The notes under the pieces are model-generated. The model was not told the DNA's origin. It ran no database searches and saw only the letters and a list, made by a program, of their open reading frames with translations. The position numbers and the translations under genes are program-made. A stretch of DNA of 64,000 nt from Brevundimonas sp. (GTDB taxonomy: Bacteria; Pseudomonadota; Alphaproteobacteria; Caulobacterales; Caulobacteraceae), in contig NZ_JAUXQZ010000046.1 in assembly GCF_030682035.1 (NCBI RefSeq), positions 1-64,000 on the forward strand, given 5' to 3'. Shown in pieces: positions 36,454 to 45,397 of the stretch (its first letter is position 1; each line of letters begins with the position of its first letter).

Positions 36454-37703
36454 AGGGGTTCGCCCACAAGCAGCCGCGGCAAATCCCCCGTCGCGCCGCC
36501 GGCTTCATGCATGAAGGCGCGGCGCAGGGGGGCGATGCGGTTGACGGCGGCGATGCCGAGGGTTCGGGCCAGCCGGACCGGCGCCAGGTCGTTGGAGAAA
36601 AGTCGGACAAATCCATCGAAGCCCGCGGCGAGGGCGGCGTTGTCGAACCGGCGCCAGCGGGCGTAACGGTCCAGCACCGTCTCCGAACCGATGTCCTCGC
36701 CCAGCCGCAGGGCCTCGACCAACACCTCGGCGAGGGCGGCGGCGTCCTTCAGACCCATGTTCAGACCCTGACCCGCGACCGGATGCACCGCATGGGCGGC
36801 GTCGCCGATCAGGGCGGTGCGCGGCGCGGTCAGCTGCTCGGCCAGTTGCAGGGAAAGCGGATAGACAAATCGTGGTCCCACAACCGTGACGTCTTCGAGG
36901 AAGTCGCCGAACCGCCGCATCAGGTGCGACTGGAAGGCCTCGTCCGACGCGGACCTCAGCGCCTCTCCTCGCCGCGTCGATTCCGTCCACACCAGGCTGG
37001 CGCGGCGCTCCGTCAGCGGCAGGATGGCGAAGGGACCGGAGGGCAGGAAATATTCATGGGCGACATTGCCGTGATCCCGCCCGAGGGACACGGTCGCCAC
37101 CACCCCGCTCTGCTCGTAGCCCCAGCCGACCGTTTCGATGCCGGCGGCCTTGCGGACCGGCGAGGTGCGGCCCTCGGCGCCCACGGTCAGCGGGGCCTCG
37201 ATCACGGCCCCGTCAGCCAGGGTCGCGCGGGAAAAGGCCGGACCGACCTCGACGCCCGCGACCGCCGCCGGCGCGCGGACCTCGATGCCGGCCGCCGCGA
37301 TCGCGTCGGCCAGGGCCGAGCGGATGCGCCGGTTCTCGACCATATAACCGAGCGGCTCGCCATCGGTCCTGTCGCCGATCTCATCGGCGTCGAACCGAAG
37401 GAAGGCTGACGAGGCCGGACGGGAAGCCGCGCCGGGCCGATGCCCGTCGGTCACCAGAATCCGGTCCATCCGGCAGGCGTGTGGTCGCAGCGCCGCGCCG
37501 ACGCCGAGCGCGTCAAGCATCCGAAAAGTTGAAAAGGCGATAGCCGTCGAGCGTCCGTCGAAGCTCGGCGCCAACTGGGCGTCGAACGGCTGGGGATCCA
37601 CCAGAACGACCTTCAGCCCGCCTTGCGCCGCCGCCAGCGCGAACGTCGCCCCGGCCATGCCGGCTCCGGCGATGATGACGTCATAACGGTCGGGCTGGCT
37701 CAT
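36450..37703 (-). CDS. UbiH/UbiF/VisC-type FAD-dependent hydroxylase
   Basis: 417 residues of the class A flavoprotein monooxygenase family acting in ubiquinone ring hydroxylation. The FAD Rossmann motif is [17 protein letters not shown] at 8-24, the second FAD motif is [19 protein letters not shown], and the family DG-type motif is in [15 protein letters not shown]. Whether it acts at C5, C6 or C1 cannot be decided here. The start is 133 bases from the divergent ftsK start. Confidence 0.9.
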   Translation of the reverse strand: MSQPDRYDVIIAGAGMAGATFALAAAQGGLKVVLVDPQPFDAQLAPSFDGRSTAIAFSTFRMLDALGVGAALRPHACRMDRILVTDGHRPGAASRPASSAFLRFDADEIGDRTDGEPLGYMVENRRIRSALADAIAAAGIEVRAPAAVAGVEVGPAFSRATLADGAVIEAPLTVGAEGRTSPVRKAAGIETVGWGYEQSGVVATVSLGRDHGNVAHEYFLPSGPFAILPLTERRASLVWTESTRRGEALRSASDEAFQSHLMRRFGDFLEDVTVVGPRFVYPLSLQLAEQLTAPRTALIGDAAHAVHPVAGQGLNMGLKDAAALAEVLVEALRLGEDIGSETVLDRYARWRRFDNAALAAGFDGFVRLFSNDLAPVRLARTLGIAAVNRIAPLRRAFMHEAGGATGDLPRLLVGEPL

Positions 37704-37836
37704 GGGCCGGTTGTCGCGCTTCGCCGGCCGCCCGTCCAGCGCCGGAAGGTCGCGGTGCGCCCGCTGGTAAACAGCCCCTTAACCCTCCTCGCGCCACAAC
37801 AGCGGACTGTTTCGCCCGTTCGGAGTTCGTCCCCGC

Positions 37837-40188
37837 ATGTCCGCCGCCCTCGCCATCGGCCAGCGCGCCTGGGTCAGCGCCCGCATTCTGTGGGGCGCGC
37901 CGATCACGGTGAAATTCCGCGGCGTGCTCCAGGCCCTGCTCGCGGCCCTGCTGCTGGTAGCTCTGATCTCGTGGAATGCGGCCGATCCCAGCCTTAATGC
38001 GGCCTCCGGCGCCGCCCCGACCAACTGGCTGGGCCTGAACGGCGCCCTGTTCGCCGACCTGTTCATGCAGTCGCTGGGACTGGGCGCCTGGCCGGCCGCC
38101 GTGCTGTTGGTCGCCTTCGGGCTGGCGGCCGCGATCGGCGACGCCATACAACAAAGATTGAAGCCCACGCCGCTCAAGGCCCTGTCGGCCACCGGCGGTG
38201 TTCTGGCCCTGTCGGCGGCGCTGTCGGCCCTCGCGGCGCCGGCCGCCTGGCCGCTGGCTGCGGGTCTGGGCGGTTTGTGGGGCGACGCGATCGTTGGCTT
38301 GATCCGCTGGGTTTGCCAGGGTCTGCGCCTGCCCGGCGCGCCCGTCATCGCCGGCCTGCTGTTCCTGCCGCTGGCCCTGTGGGGGATCGGCTACGCCGTC
38401 GGCCTGCGCTTCGCCGATGTCGGAGACGGGCTCGCCTGGGCTCGCGGCATCCGGCGACCCCAGCCGCCGCAAACGAAATCCCGCCGCGTCGCCGCCAAGG
38501 CTCCGCCCCGCGCGCGGCCGGTGCTGGAGCTCGACGACGGCCCGGACGTCCTCGACCCGTCGCCGCCATGGGAGACGCCCGCGCCAGTCCACGGCGCCCC
38601 GGAACCCAAGGTGGCCGCCGCCAAGGCGCCGAAGCCGCGCCGCGAGGCCGACGACAGCCAGGCCGCCTTCGACTTCGTCCGCCCCTCGACCGGTTTCGAC
38701 CTGCCGCCGCTGTCGATGCTGACCAAGCCGGCGAAACGCGTCGCCTCGGTCGACGAGGAGGCGCTGAAACAGAACGCCAAGATGCTGGAGGGGGTGCTGC
38801 AGGAATTCGGCGTACGCGGCGTCATTGACCAGATCCGCCCCGGCCCCGTCGTCACCCTGTACGAACTTGTCCCCGCCCCCGGGGTGAAGCACGGCCGCGT
38901 CGTCGCCCTGTCCGACGACATCGCCCGCAGCATGTCGGCCCGCGCCTGCCGCATCTCGGTCGTGCCGGGCCGCAACGCCATCGGCATCGAACTGCCCAAT
39001 GCGAAGCGCGAGACCGTCTATCTGCGCGATCTGCTGGCCTCGACCGAATACGACAAGCCCGCCCACCTGCTGCCGCTGGCGCTGGGCGAGACCATTGGCG
39101 GCGAGCCCTATGTCGCCGATCTGGCGCGCATGCCCCACCTGCTGATCGCCGGCACCACCGGTTCGGGCAAGTCGGTCGGCGTCAACGCCATGATCCTGTC
39201 GATCCTCTACCGGCACAGCCCGGCCGAATGCCGCTTCATCATGATCGACCCCAAGATGCTGGAACTGTCGGTCTATGACGGCATCCCGCACCTGCTGGCC
39301 CCGGTCGTCACCGACCCCAAGAAGGCCGTCGTCGCGCTGAAATGGACCGTGCGCGAGATGGAGGACCGCTACCGCCGCATGTCCAAGCTCGGTGTGCGCA
39401 ACATCGCCTCCTACAACGAGCGCGCTCGCGAAGCCGTGGCCAGGGGCGAACATTTCGAACGCACCGTCCAGACCGGTTTCGACGATCAGGGCCGCCCGGT
39501 CTATGAATCCGAGAAAATCCGCCCCGAACCCCTGCCCTTCCTCGTCGTCGTCATGGACGAGATGGCCGACCTGATGCTGGTCGCCGGCAAGGACGTCGAG
39601 GGTGCGGTCCAGCGTCTGGCCCAGATGGCCCGCGCCGCCGGAATCCATCTGATCATGGCCACCCAGCGCCCGTCGGTCGACGTCATCACCGGCACGATCA
39701 AGGCGAACTTCCCGACCCGGATCAGCTTCCAGGTTACGTCCAAGATCGACAGCCGCACCATCCTGGGCGAACAGGGCGGCGAGCAGCTGCTGGGTCAGGG
39801 CGACATGCTCTACATGGCCGGCGGCGGTCGCATCACCCGCCTGCACGGCCCGTTCGTGACCGATCAGGAAGTGGACGAGGTCTGTAAACACCTGCGCGCG
39901 CAGGCCGAGCCCGACTATCTGGACCTGATCACCGACGACCCTGACGGCGACGGCGACGCGGCCTTCGACGACGAGGGCGGGGGCGGCCCCGGCGACGACC
40001 TCTACGACCGGGCAGTGGCCGTGGTCACCCGCGACCGCAAGGCCTCGACCAGCTACATCCAGCGCCGCCTGCAGATCGGCTACAACCGCGCCGCCTCGCT
40101 GATAGAGCGGATGGAGCAGGAGGGCGTCGTCAGCCCCGCCAACCACGCCGGCAAGCGCGATATCCTGGCGGGGCCTCCGCCGATGTAG
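37837..40188 (+). CDS. ftsK: DNA translocase FtsK
   Basis: Septal DNA pump for chromosome segregation and dif recombination; 783 residues, the shorter alphaproteobacterial form. Four N-terminal hydrophobic segments (about 29-47, 70-92, 115-145, 170-190) precede a short Pro/Ala-rich linker. The motor has Walker A GTTGSGKS at 439-446 and Walker [14 protein letters not shown] near 567-579. The C-terminal gamma winged helix (from [20 protein letters not shown]) recognises KOPS. In Caulobacter ftsK lies a few genes from parAB, consistent with this window. Confidence 0.96.
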   Translation: MSAALAIGQRAWVSARILWGAPITVKFRGVLQALLAALLLVALISWNAADPSLNAASGAAPTNWLGLNGALFADLFMQSLGLGAWPAAVLLVAFGLAAAIGDAIQQRLKPTPLKALSATGGVLALSAALSALAAPAAWPLAAGLGGLWGDAIVGLIRWVCQGLRLPGAPVIAGLLFLPLALWGIGYAVGLRFADVGDGLAWARGIRRPQPPQTKSRRVAAKAPPRARPVLELDDGPDVLDPSPPWETPAPVHGAPEPKVAAAKAPKPRREADDSQAAFDFVRPSTGFDLPPLSMLTKPAKRVASVDEEALKQNAKMLEGVLQEFGVRGVIDQIRPGPVVTLYELVPAPGVKHGRVVALSDDIARSMSARACRISVVPGRNAIGIELPNAKRETVYLRDLLASTEYDKPAHLLPLALGETIGGEPYVADLARMPHLLIAGTTGSGKSVGVNAMILSILYRHSPAECRFIMIDPKMLELSVYDGIPHLLAPVVTDPKKAVVALKWTVREMEDRYRRMSKLGVRNIASYNERAREAVARGEHFERTVQTGFDDQGRPVYESEKIRPEPLPFLVVVMDEMADLMLVAGKDVEGAVQRLAQMARAAGIHLIMATQRPSVDVITGTIKANFPTRISFQVTSKIDSRTILGEQGGEQLLGQGDMLYMAGGGRITRLHGPFVTDQEVDEVCKHLRAQAEPDYLDLITDDPDGDGDAAFDDEGGGGPGDDLYDRAVAVVTRDRKASTSYIQRRLQIGYNRAASLIERMEQEGVVSPANHAGKRDILAGPPPM

Positions 40189-40351
40189 GCTGGGCGTTAC
40201 GGAGCACCTCAAACAGCGCCCTGCGGAACCTCCAAGCCTGAACAGGCCTTCATCGCAGCGCCGGAATATGGTCAGGCTCGCGTCATGTCCCCGCCATTCG
40301 TGGACCGCATGATGACATGATCAACAACATCCCGAACGGGAGAAGACCCAG

Positions 40352-40984
40352 ATGACTGTTTCACGCCGCGACTTCGCTCTCGGAACCGCCGCCATCGCGG
40401 CCGTCGTCGCCATGCCGGCGTCCGCCCAGAGCGCCCTGTCGGCCGAGGACCGCGCTGTCCTGGCCCAGGCCCAGACCTATTTGCAGGGGCTGACTTCGGC
40501 CCAGGGCAATTTCGTCGAGACCTCGGGCGCCCAGCGCCGGGAAGGCCGCTTTTACCTTCAGCGCCCCGGCAAGATGCGGTTTGAATACACCACCCCGGCC
40601 GGACTTCTGGTCGTTTCAGACGGATCGAACGTCAAACGCTACGACCCGCGCCTGAACGTCTTCCGTCAGGTGCCGCTGGGGGCCACGCCGCTGTCGACCT
40701 TCCTCGCCCGCAACGTCCGCTTCGATCAGGGCGTACGCATCGACCGGGTCACCCGCATGTCGTCCGGCGCCTTCGCCATCACCGCCCGCGACGCGCGCCG
40801 GCCCGATGAGGGCTCCGTCATCCTGTCCTTCGCCGGCAACCCTGTTCGCCTGCACGAATGGACCATCCGCGACGCCCAGGGCGGCAGCACCCGGACCCAA
40901 CTGACCTCGCTGACGCCGGCCTCGAACCTGGCCGCCGGCCTGTTCCAGCTGCGCGATCCGACCCGGCGTCCGCGCCGGAACTGA
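40352..40984 (+). CDS. lolA: Outer-membrane lipoprotein carrier protein LolA
   Basis: A 210-residue periplasmic chaperone ferrying lipoproteins to the outer membrane. The N terminus MTVSRRDFALGTAAIAAVVAMP has a twin-arginine-like SRRDFALG motif, then a cleavage region PASAQSA. LolA-family segments include AQGNFVETSGAQRREGRFYL, RPGKMRFEYTTPAGLLVV and YDPRLNVFRQVPLGATPLS, with Tyr/Arg-rich folding strands to the C terminus. The start has a gggagaag ribosome-binding site. Downstream, 390 bases before xth hold a candidate small RNA, a strong terminator and a repeat. Confidence 0.92.
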   Translation: MTVSRRDFALGTAAIAAVVAMPASAQSALSAEDRAVLAQAQTYLQGLTSAQGNFVETSGAQRREGRFYLQRPGKMRFEYTTPAGLLVVSDGSNVKRYDPRLNVFRQVPLGATPLSTFLARNVRFDQGVRIDRVTRMSSGAFAITARDARRPDEGSVILSFAGNPVRLHEWTIRDAQGGSTRTQLTSLTPASNLAAGLFQLRDPTRRPRRN

Positions 40985-41010
40985 TTTCTCCTGAGAGGCG
41001 AGCGACCGGT

Positions 41011-41149
41011 TTGACTTTTTTCTCCGACCGTGGCACTTTAATCACAGGTCGGCAGGAGCTGATCTGAACCGCTACGGATTTCATCCCCTTCCCGGCGGCG
41101 AGAGAGACGAACCTTCCAGCGCCCGGTCCCCCCGACCGGGCGCTTTTTT
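41011..41149 (+). ncRNA. Candidate small RNA, or long 3' UTR of lolA
   Basis: After lolA there is TTGACT at 41011-41016, an AT-rich stretch around 41034-41042 (cactttaat), about 100 bases without a reading frame, then a strong intrinsic terminator at 41118-41149. The possible transcript (about 41045-41147) has a C-rich unpaired run CCCCTTCCC at 41085-41093 following the small hairpin GGATTTCATCC, a layout reminiscent of regulatory sRNAs. The -35/-10 spacing is not ideal (17 to cacttt, 20 to tttaat). The alternative is that the terminator simply ends the lolA transcript. I do not recognise the sequence as a known RNA family. Confidence 0.35.
41118..41149 (+). terminator. Rho-independent terminator
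   Basis: A near-perfect GC-rich stem (agcgcccggtc pairing with gaccgggcgct across a cccc loop) is followed directly by a run of six T. It is the clearest intrinsic terminator in the window and would end either lolA mRNA or a separate small RNA. Confidence 0.9.
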
Positions 41150-41156
41150 GTGCTTT

Positions 41157-41320
41157 CGTCATTCCCGGCGCAGCGAAGCGGAGACCCGGAACCCAGCGGC
41201 GCCGCGAAGGCGGCGAAACACCACCCGATTGGCAGACAGCCGCGCTCCCGACGGGTTCGCGCTCGCGCGCGCCGCTGGGTTCCGGGTCTGCGCCGCAAGA
41301 GCGGCTTGCCCGGAATGACG
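41157..41320. repeat. Long imperfect inverted repeat between lolA and xth
   Basis: The left arm (about 41157-41201) starts cgtcattcccggcgcagcg and ends gacccggaacccagcggcg. The right arm (about 41270-41320) is its reverse complement with small differences, ending cggaatgacg. This matches the style of the many genomic palindromes in alphaproteobacteria that read cgtcattccggg and gacccggaaccca. It has no coding content. The spacer contains a further short palindromic run (cgctcgcgcgcgc). Confidence 0.8.
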
Positions 41321-41374
41321 ATAGCGGGGTGGGGCCCACGACCGCGACCAAACAAGGATGCTAGAGCCACCCCC

Positions 41375-42169
41375 ATGCTTCGTATCGCCACCTGGAACAT
41401 CAACTCCGTCCGCCTGCGCATCGACCAGGTCGCCCGCTTCGTCGCGGAGAGCGGGACCGACGTCCTGTGCCTGCAGGAGATCAAATGCCTTGAGGACCAG
41501 TTCCCCCGCGCCGCCTTTGAAGCCATGGGCATGCCCCACCTGAAGATTGGTGGTCAGAAGGGCTGGCACGGCGTCGCCATCGCCAGCCGCAAGCCGATCA
41601 CGGCGGCGCCCGCCCTCGATGTCTGCCGCGAAGGTCACGCCCGCTGCGTCGGGGTCATGGTCGATGGCGTCGAGGTGCAGAATTTCTACATTCCCGCCGG
41701 CGGCGACACCCCTGACCGCGCCCTGAACCCGAAATTCGATCACAAGATGGATTTCTACGAGCGCATGACCGCCGAGATGGCCGGGCGCGACAAGCAGCGG
41801 CCGTTGGTGCTGGCGGGCGATTTCAACATCGCGCCGGGCGAGAACGACGTCTGGAACCACCGCTATATGTCGAAGATCGTCAGCCACACCCCGCTGGAGG
41901 TCGAGACCCTGCGTCGCCTCCAGGCGGCCGGGGGATTCGCAGATGTGGTGCGGGACCAGATTCCCGAGCCCCAGAAGCTGGCCAGCTGGTGGAGCTATCG
42001 CGCCGCCGACTTCCGCAAGTCCAACCGCGGCCTGCGCCTCGATCACCTGTGGACCTCGCCCGGCCTGACCCCGGTCGTGGTCCCCGGCAGCGCCCGCATC
42101 CACGACACCGTCCGCGAATGGACCCAGCCCAGCGACCACGCGCCGGTCACGATGGATCTGGCGATCTAG
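41375..42169 (+). CDS. xth: Exodeoxyribonuclease III
   Basis: A 264-residue AP endonuclease/3'-5' exonuclease of base excision repair. Motifs: RIATWNINSVRLRIDQV at the N terminus with the metal-ligand Asn, VLCLQEIKCLEDQFP with the Glu ligand, GGQKGWHGVAIASRK, VLAGDFNIAPGENDVWNH with the catalytic Asp/Asn, and RLDHLWTSPGL then SDHAPVTMDL. The start at 41375 gives the canonical N terminus; the frame upstream lies in the intergenic repeat. Confidence 0.96.
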   Translation: MLRIATWNINSVRLRIDQVARFVAESGTDVLCLQEIKCLEDQFPRAAFEAMGMPHLKIGGQKGWHGVAIASRKPITAAPALDVCREGHARCVGVMVDGVEVQNFYIPAGGDTPDRALNPKFDHKMDFYERMTAEMAGRDKQRPLVLAGDFNIAPGENDVWNHRYMSKIVSHTPLEVETLRRLQAAGGFADVVRDQIPEPQKLASWWSYRAADFRKSNRGLRLDHLWTSPGLTPVVVPGSARIHDTVREWTQPSDHAPVTMDLAI

Positions 42170-42537
42170 GCAATCCGTTCAGAGGACGGCTCATCAAACA
42201 CAAACCGCGCACCCGGCCTGACAAGATAGGGGACCTCGGTTCGCCACCAGTCCGCAGCGGCTGGCGCATACTCGGCCAGGCAGGCAACTGCTGTGTCCGC
42301 TGCGACAACATAGCCAGCAACGGGTTTTGCCCGTCCAATGAGGCCCAAAAACCAATCAAAAACGATATTCTTGGGCCCTCTCAGGACGCCGAATCCGAAT
42401 GTCGACACCGGCTCCGCGACCAGTAGCGGAATCTCGACGCCGATCCACGCATCCCGCACCCATTCAGGCGCTTCCCCATCGGGTCGGCGGACGATCCTGA
42501 TGCGGAAGGCCGTCTCGGCCCAACGCCAACGACTCAC
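42166..42537 (-). CDS. Hypothetical protein downstream of cenR
   Basis: 123 residues, not recognised. It is Trp/Arg-rich at the start (MSRWRWAETAFRIRIVRRP) followed by EWVRDAWIGVEIPLLVAEP and a Phe/Gly segment (STFGFGVLRGPKNIVFDWF), with no signal peptide or membrane span. The ATG at 42537 overlaps the cenR stop (ATGA) and the 3' end overlaps xth by four bases, so it is wedged tightly. Base usage is less GC-rich than in the neighbours. Predicted tight coupling to cenR translation is the only functional hint. Confidence 0.6.
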   Translation of the reverse strand: MSRWRWAETAFRIRIVRRPDGEAPEWVRDAWIGVEIPLLVAEPVSTFGFGVLRGPKNIVFDWFLGLIGRAKPVAGYVVAADTAVACLAEYAPAAADWWRTEVPYLVRPGARFVFDEPSSERIA

Positions 42538-43220
42538 GGCTGCAGCCGGTACCCGCCCGCGTCCGTCAGCAGCAGCCGCGCCTGACCGGGCTCGGGCTCG
42601 ATCTTCTGGCGCAGGCGATAGATGTGGGTTTCCAGCGTGTGGGTCGTGACCCCGGCGTTGTAGCCCCAGACCTCGGTCAGCAGCTCCTCGCGCGACACAG
42701 CCTTGGCCCCGGCGCGGTAGAGGTATTTGAGGATGTTGGTTTCCTTCTCGGTCAGCCGCACCTTCTTGGCCTTGTCGTCGATCAGGACCTTGGCCGCCGG
42801 CCGGAACTCATACGGGCCGATGCGGAAGACCGCGTCCTCGGACTGTTCGTGGCTGCGCAGATGGGCGCGGATGCGGGCCAGCAGGACGGCGAAGCGGAAC
42901 GGCTTGGTGACATAGTCATTCGCCCCCGACTCCAGCCCCAGGACGGTATCGGAATCCGAGGTTTGGCCGGTCAGCATGATGATGGGGGTCGAAACCCCGT
43001 CCTTGCGCAACAGGCGGCAGGCTTCACGGCCGTCCATGTCGGGCAGGTCGACATCCAGCAAGATCAGGTCGGCGCGGACCTCCCGGCCCATCCGCACGCC
43101 CTCGGCCGCCGTGGCGGCCTGGACCGGGCGAAAGGCCTCGTGCAACGCCAGCTGTTCGGCCAAGGCCTCCCGCAGGTCGTCGTCGTCGTCGATGATCAGG
43201 ATGGTCTTGGGCGTGGGCAT
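42534..43220 (-). CDS. cenR: OmpR-type response regulator, CenR
   Basis: A 228-residue two-component regulator. The receiver has the acidic cluster IDDDDDLREAL, phosphoacceptor Asp56 (DLILLDVDLPDMDG), Thr at MLTGQT and Lys106 in VTKPF. A winged-helix domain (about 135-228) ends in TTHTLETHIYRLRQKI and LLLTDAGGYRL. This combination and the Caulobacterales setting match CenR, the essential cell-envelope regulator paired with CenK in C. crescentus. The start at 43220 gives the usual short N terminus; 22 more codons upstream are unlikely. Confidence 0.88.
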   Translation of the reverse strand: MPTPKTILIIDDDDDLREALAEQLALHEAFRPVQAATAAEGVRMGREVRADLILLDVDLPDMDGREACRLLRKDGVSTPIIMLTGQTSDSDTVLGLESGANDYVTKPFRFAVLLARIRAHLRSHEQSEDAVFRIGPYEFRPAAKVLIDDKAKKVRLTEKETNILKYLYRAGAKAVSREELLTEVWGYNAGVTTHTLETHIYRLRQKIEPEPGQARLLLTDAGGYRLQP

Positions 43221-43282
43221 GGATACCAGAATGGCGAGCGTCGCCCGATCCGCCAAGGGTTGGATCCCAAGCGGAGCGGTTT

Positions 43283-44002
43283 TCAATCTCTAGAGGGGGT
43301 TTCGGGGCCTTTTCGTTCCCCGAACAATGATGATCCGACGCGCACATGGGTCGCGCCGAAGCGGATCGCGGTCTCAAAGTCGCCGCTCATCCCCATCGAC
43401 AGGGTCTCAAGCCCGCAGCGCCGCGCGATCTTGTGCAGCAGGGCGAAATGAGGCCCCGGCGACTCCTCGGCAGGCGGAATGCACATCAGGCCCTCGACGA
43501 TCAGGCCCGTTGCCCGGGCGTATTCGACAAGTTCGACGGTCTCGCCGGGCAGGATGCCGGCCTTCTGGGGCTCGGCGCCGGTGTTGACCTGAATCAGGAC
43601 GCGGACGGGTTTGCCAACTCGAAGCCCCGCCGCGGCGAGGGCGTCCGCCAGTTTTGGCCGGTCGAGGGTCTCGATGATATCGAACAGGGCGACGGCGTCG
43701 GCGGCCTTGTTCGACTGCAGCGGCCCGATCAACCTGAGCTCAAGGCCCTCAATCCCGTCACGTCGGTCGGTCCAGCGGCCCTGCGCCTCCTGCACCCGGT
43801 TTTCCCCGAAGACCCGTTGGCCCGCGGCGAGCGCTGCCTCAATGGCCTCGGACGGCTGGGTCTTGGACACCGCGGTCAGGGCGACGCCGTCAGCGGCCCG
43901 GCCGGAGGCGCGGCAGGCGGCGGCGATGCGTCGGTGAAGGTTTTCCAGCCGCGCGGCGACGGCGCTGGACGACGGAGCGGGTTCGGGAGAAGAGGGGGTC
44001 AT
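43283..44002 (-). CDS. YggS family pyridoxal-phosphate protein
   Basis: 239 residues of the PLP-binding YggS/PLPBP family, which helps in vitamin B6 homeostasis. The PLP lysine is Lys47 in VALTAVSKTQPSEAI. VFGENRVQEAQGRW, HxIGxLQ-like LRLIGPLQSNKA, VNTGAEPQKAG and LSMGMSGDFETAIRFGATHVR are characteristic. The histidine normally opening the second motif is replaced (LRLIGPLQ). The start codon overlaps that of thiE on the opposite strand. Confidence 0.92.
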   Translation of the reverse strand: MTPSSPEPAPSSSAVAARLENLHRRIAAACRASGRAADGVALTAVSKTQPSEAIEAALAAGQRVFGENRVQEAQGRWTDRRDGIEGLELRLIGPLQSNKAADAVALFDIIETLDRPKLADALAAAGLRVGKPVRVLIQVNTGAEPQKAGILPGETVELVEYARATGLIVEGLMCIPPAEESPGPHFALLHKIARRCGLETLSMGMSGDFETAIRFGATHVRVGSSLFGERKGPETPSRD

Positions 44003-44651
44003 GAATCGGGCGGACGCCGAAATCCTGTGGGAAGCCGCCAGCGTCCTCGCACAGGACGCCGTCAAAGTCAGCCGGGCGCGCAATCGGGCGGGGGCGAGCC
44101 TGCCGCCGTTGCTGTTTTTCACCGACCCGGACCGGACGCCGAGGCCGTGGGAGACGGCGGCGCGACTCCCGGTCGGCTCAGGCGTCGTGTTTCGGCATTT
44201 CGGGGGGGCCGATGCGCGCGAGTCGGCCCTGCGCCTGCGGGAGGCTACGCAGGGTCGCGGCGGCTTGCTTCTGATCGGACTGGACGCGGACCTGGCCGAG
44301 GCGGTCGGCGCGGACGGAGTCCATCTGCCCGAGCAGGCTCTGGATCAGGCGGCAGGGCTGACCCTGTCCCGACCGAACTGGATCATCACCGGGGCGGCGC
44401 ATTCCCCGGATGGTTTGAGCATTGCGGGACTGGACGCCCTGATCGTCTCGCCGGTGTTTCCGGCGGGCGGGGCTTCGGCGGACCGCCCTGCGCTGGGTCT
44501 GACAACCTTGACATCGTGGGTCGAGGCCGCGCCCTGCCCGGTATACGCCCTCGGCGGGATCGACGGCGGCAATGCGCAAAGCCTCATCGGCTCGGGCGCG
44601 TGCGGAATTGCAGGTGTGTCGGCGATCCAGTCGGCGTTCGGCCCGGACTAG
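44001..44651 (+). CDS. thiE: Thiamine phosphate synthase (ThiE) family protein
   Basis: 216 residues of the ThiE/TenI TIM-barrel type: LPPLLFFTDPDRTPRP, LLLIGLDADLAEAVGADGVH, and the phosphate-binding end YALGGIDGGNAQSLIGSGA followed by GIAGVSAIQ. VSPVFPAGGASADRPALGL matches the substrate loop. Some diphosphate-binding residues of bona fide ThiE are altered, so it could be a TenI-like relative. The start at 44001 overlaps the divergent yggS start; a start further downstream is possible. Confidence 0.82.
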   Translation: MNRADAEILWEAASVLAQDAVKVSRARNRAGASLPPLLFFTDPDRTPRPWETAARLPVGSGVVFRHFGGADARESALRLREATQGRGGLLLIGLDADLAEAVGADGVHLPEQALDQAAGLTLSRPNWIITGAAHSPDGLSIAGLDALIVSPVFPAGGASADRPALGLTTLTSWVEAAPCPVYALGGIDGGNAQSLIGSGACGIAGVSAIQSAFGPD

Positions 44652-45070
44652 AAGCGGAAGATCGATTCCAGCCGGAAGCGCGGAGCGGCGCGACGGTCAG
44701 TCTGGGGCGCGCGGGCCGGATCGCTCTCGGGCTCCGCCAGACCGGCGGTCGCGCCGACGCGGAGGCGCGGATTGACGCGATAGTAGGCGCCCGCCTCGAC
44801 GTCGCCGAGGTTGCTTTCACGGCCGACGGGCTGGCTTAGGTTCAGGTCCAGACCCCAACGACCGCGCTCGGTGAAACGCAGGCGGGACGAACCGGGCTGG
44901 GCTGCGGCGGCGCGGGCGGCCTGGGCGTCGGTCAGGGAAACGACGGGCGCGCGCGTACGAGCGGGCGCGCCAGCGGCCTGGGCCGAGGCGACATCGGCCA
45001 TGGCCAGAAGCGTAAGCGCCCCGGCCAGTCCGGCGATCAGAGCGCCCGTCTTGCGCGTCGTTCGGCGCAT
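44648..45070 (-). CDS. NtrZ-like periplasmic regulatory protein
   Basis: 140 residues with a signal peptide (MRRTTRKTGALIAGLAGALT through VASAQ). The mature part ends in GRWGLDLNLSQPVGRESNLG, GDVEAGAYYRVNPRLRVGAT and RFRLESIFRF, the pattern of the NtrZ family of Caulobacterales, in which NtrZ is reported to restrain the NtrY kinase from the periplasm. Assignment is from memory of the family pattern and needs a profile search. The ATG has an aggac-type site upstream. It overlaps the convergent thiE by four bases. Confidence 0.75.
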   Translation of the reverse strand: MRRTTRKTGALIAGLAGALTLLAMADVASAQAAGAPARTRAPVVSLTDAQAARAAAAQPGSSRLRFTERGRWGLDLNLSQPVGRESNLGDVEAGAYYRVNPRLRVGATAGLAEPESDPARAPQTDRRAAPRFRLESIFRF

Positions 45071-45080
45071 GTCCTGCCCT

Positions 45081-45248
45081 TCACCTCACGACGATAGTCG
45101 CGATTACCAGCAGTAAGACACCGCTTGTCAGCCCGGTCAACGAAACGGCGCCGCTACGACCCGGTTCCTTGCGACTCTGAAAGACTCCTGTGGCGCGAGC
45201 GTCACGCGAATCCGGCGCCGCGCCCTGATCCCGCCCGATCATGGCCAT
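45081..45248 (-). CDS. Possible small tail-anchored protein upstream of the ntrZ-like gene
   Basis: 55 residues from the ATG at 45248 (the frame extends to 45377). It is polar at the start (MAMIGRDQGAAPDSRDARAT) and ends with one hydrophobic segment (LTGLTSGVLLLVIATIVVR). Its stop lies 10 bases before the ntrZ-like start on the same strand, consistent with coupling, but nothing else supports translation. The rest of the 327-base gap (45071-45397) shows no other gene; it must also hold the promoter of the divergent DUF3576 gene. Confidence 0.35.
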   Translation of the reverse strand: MAMIGRDQGAAPDSRDARATGVFQSRKEPGRSGAVSLTGLTSGVLLLVIATIVVR

Positions 45249-45397
45249 CGACCGGTCGTTCGAATGCGTCTTCGCCTTGTCATAGCCCCTTTTCGCCGTG
45301 TTATAGAGCGACGCTTCGGCTCGGACCGTGTTCGGTAGAGTCAGCGCGTGCGTTGGAACCGGTCCGCTGCACGTCATGATCTTATGGAGAAGTCTCG

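Noticed and set aside
41031..41045. TGGCAC as a sigma-54 promoter.
   Set aside because: The -24 half matches, but the -12 element (tcac) does not fit TTGC, so it is not annotated.
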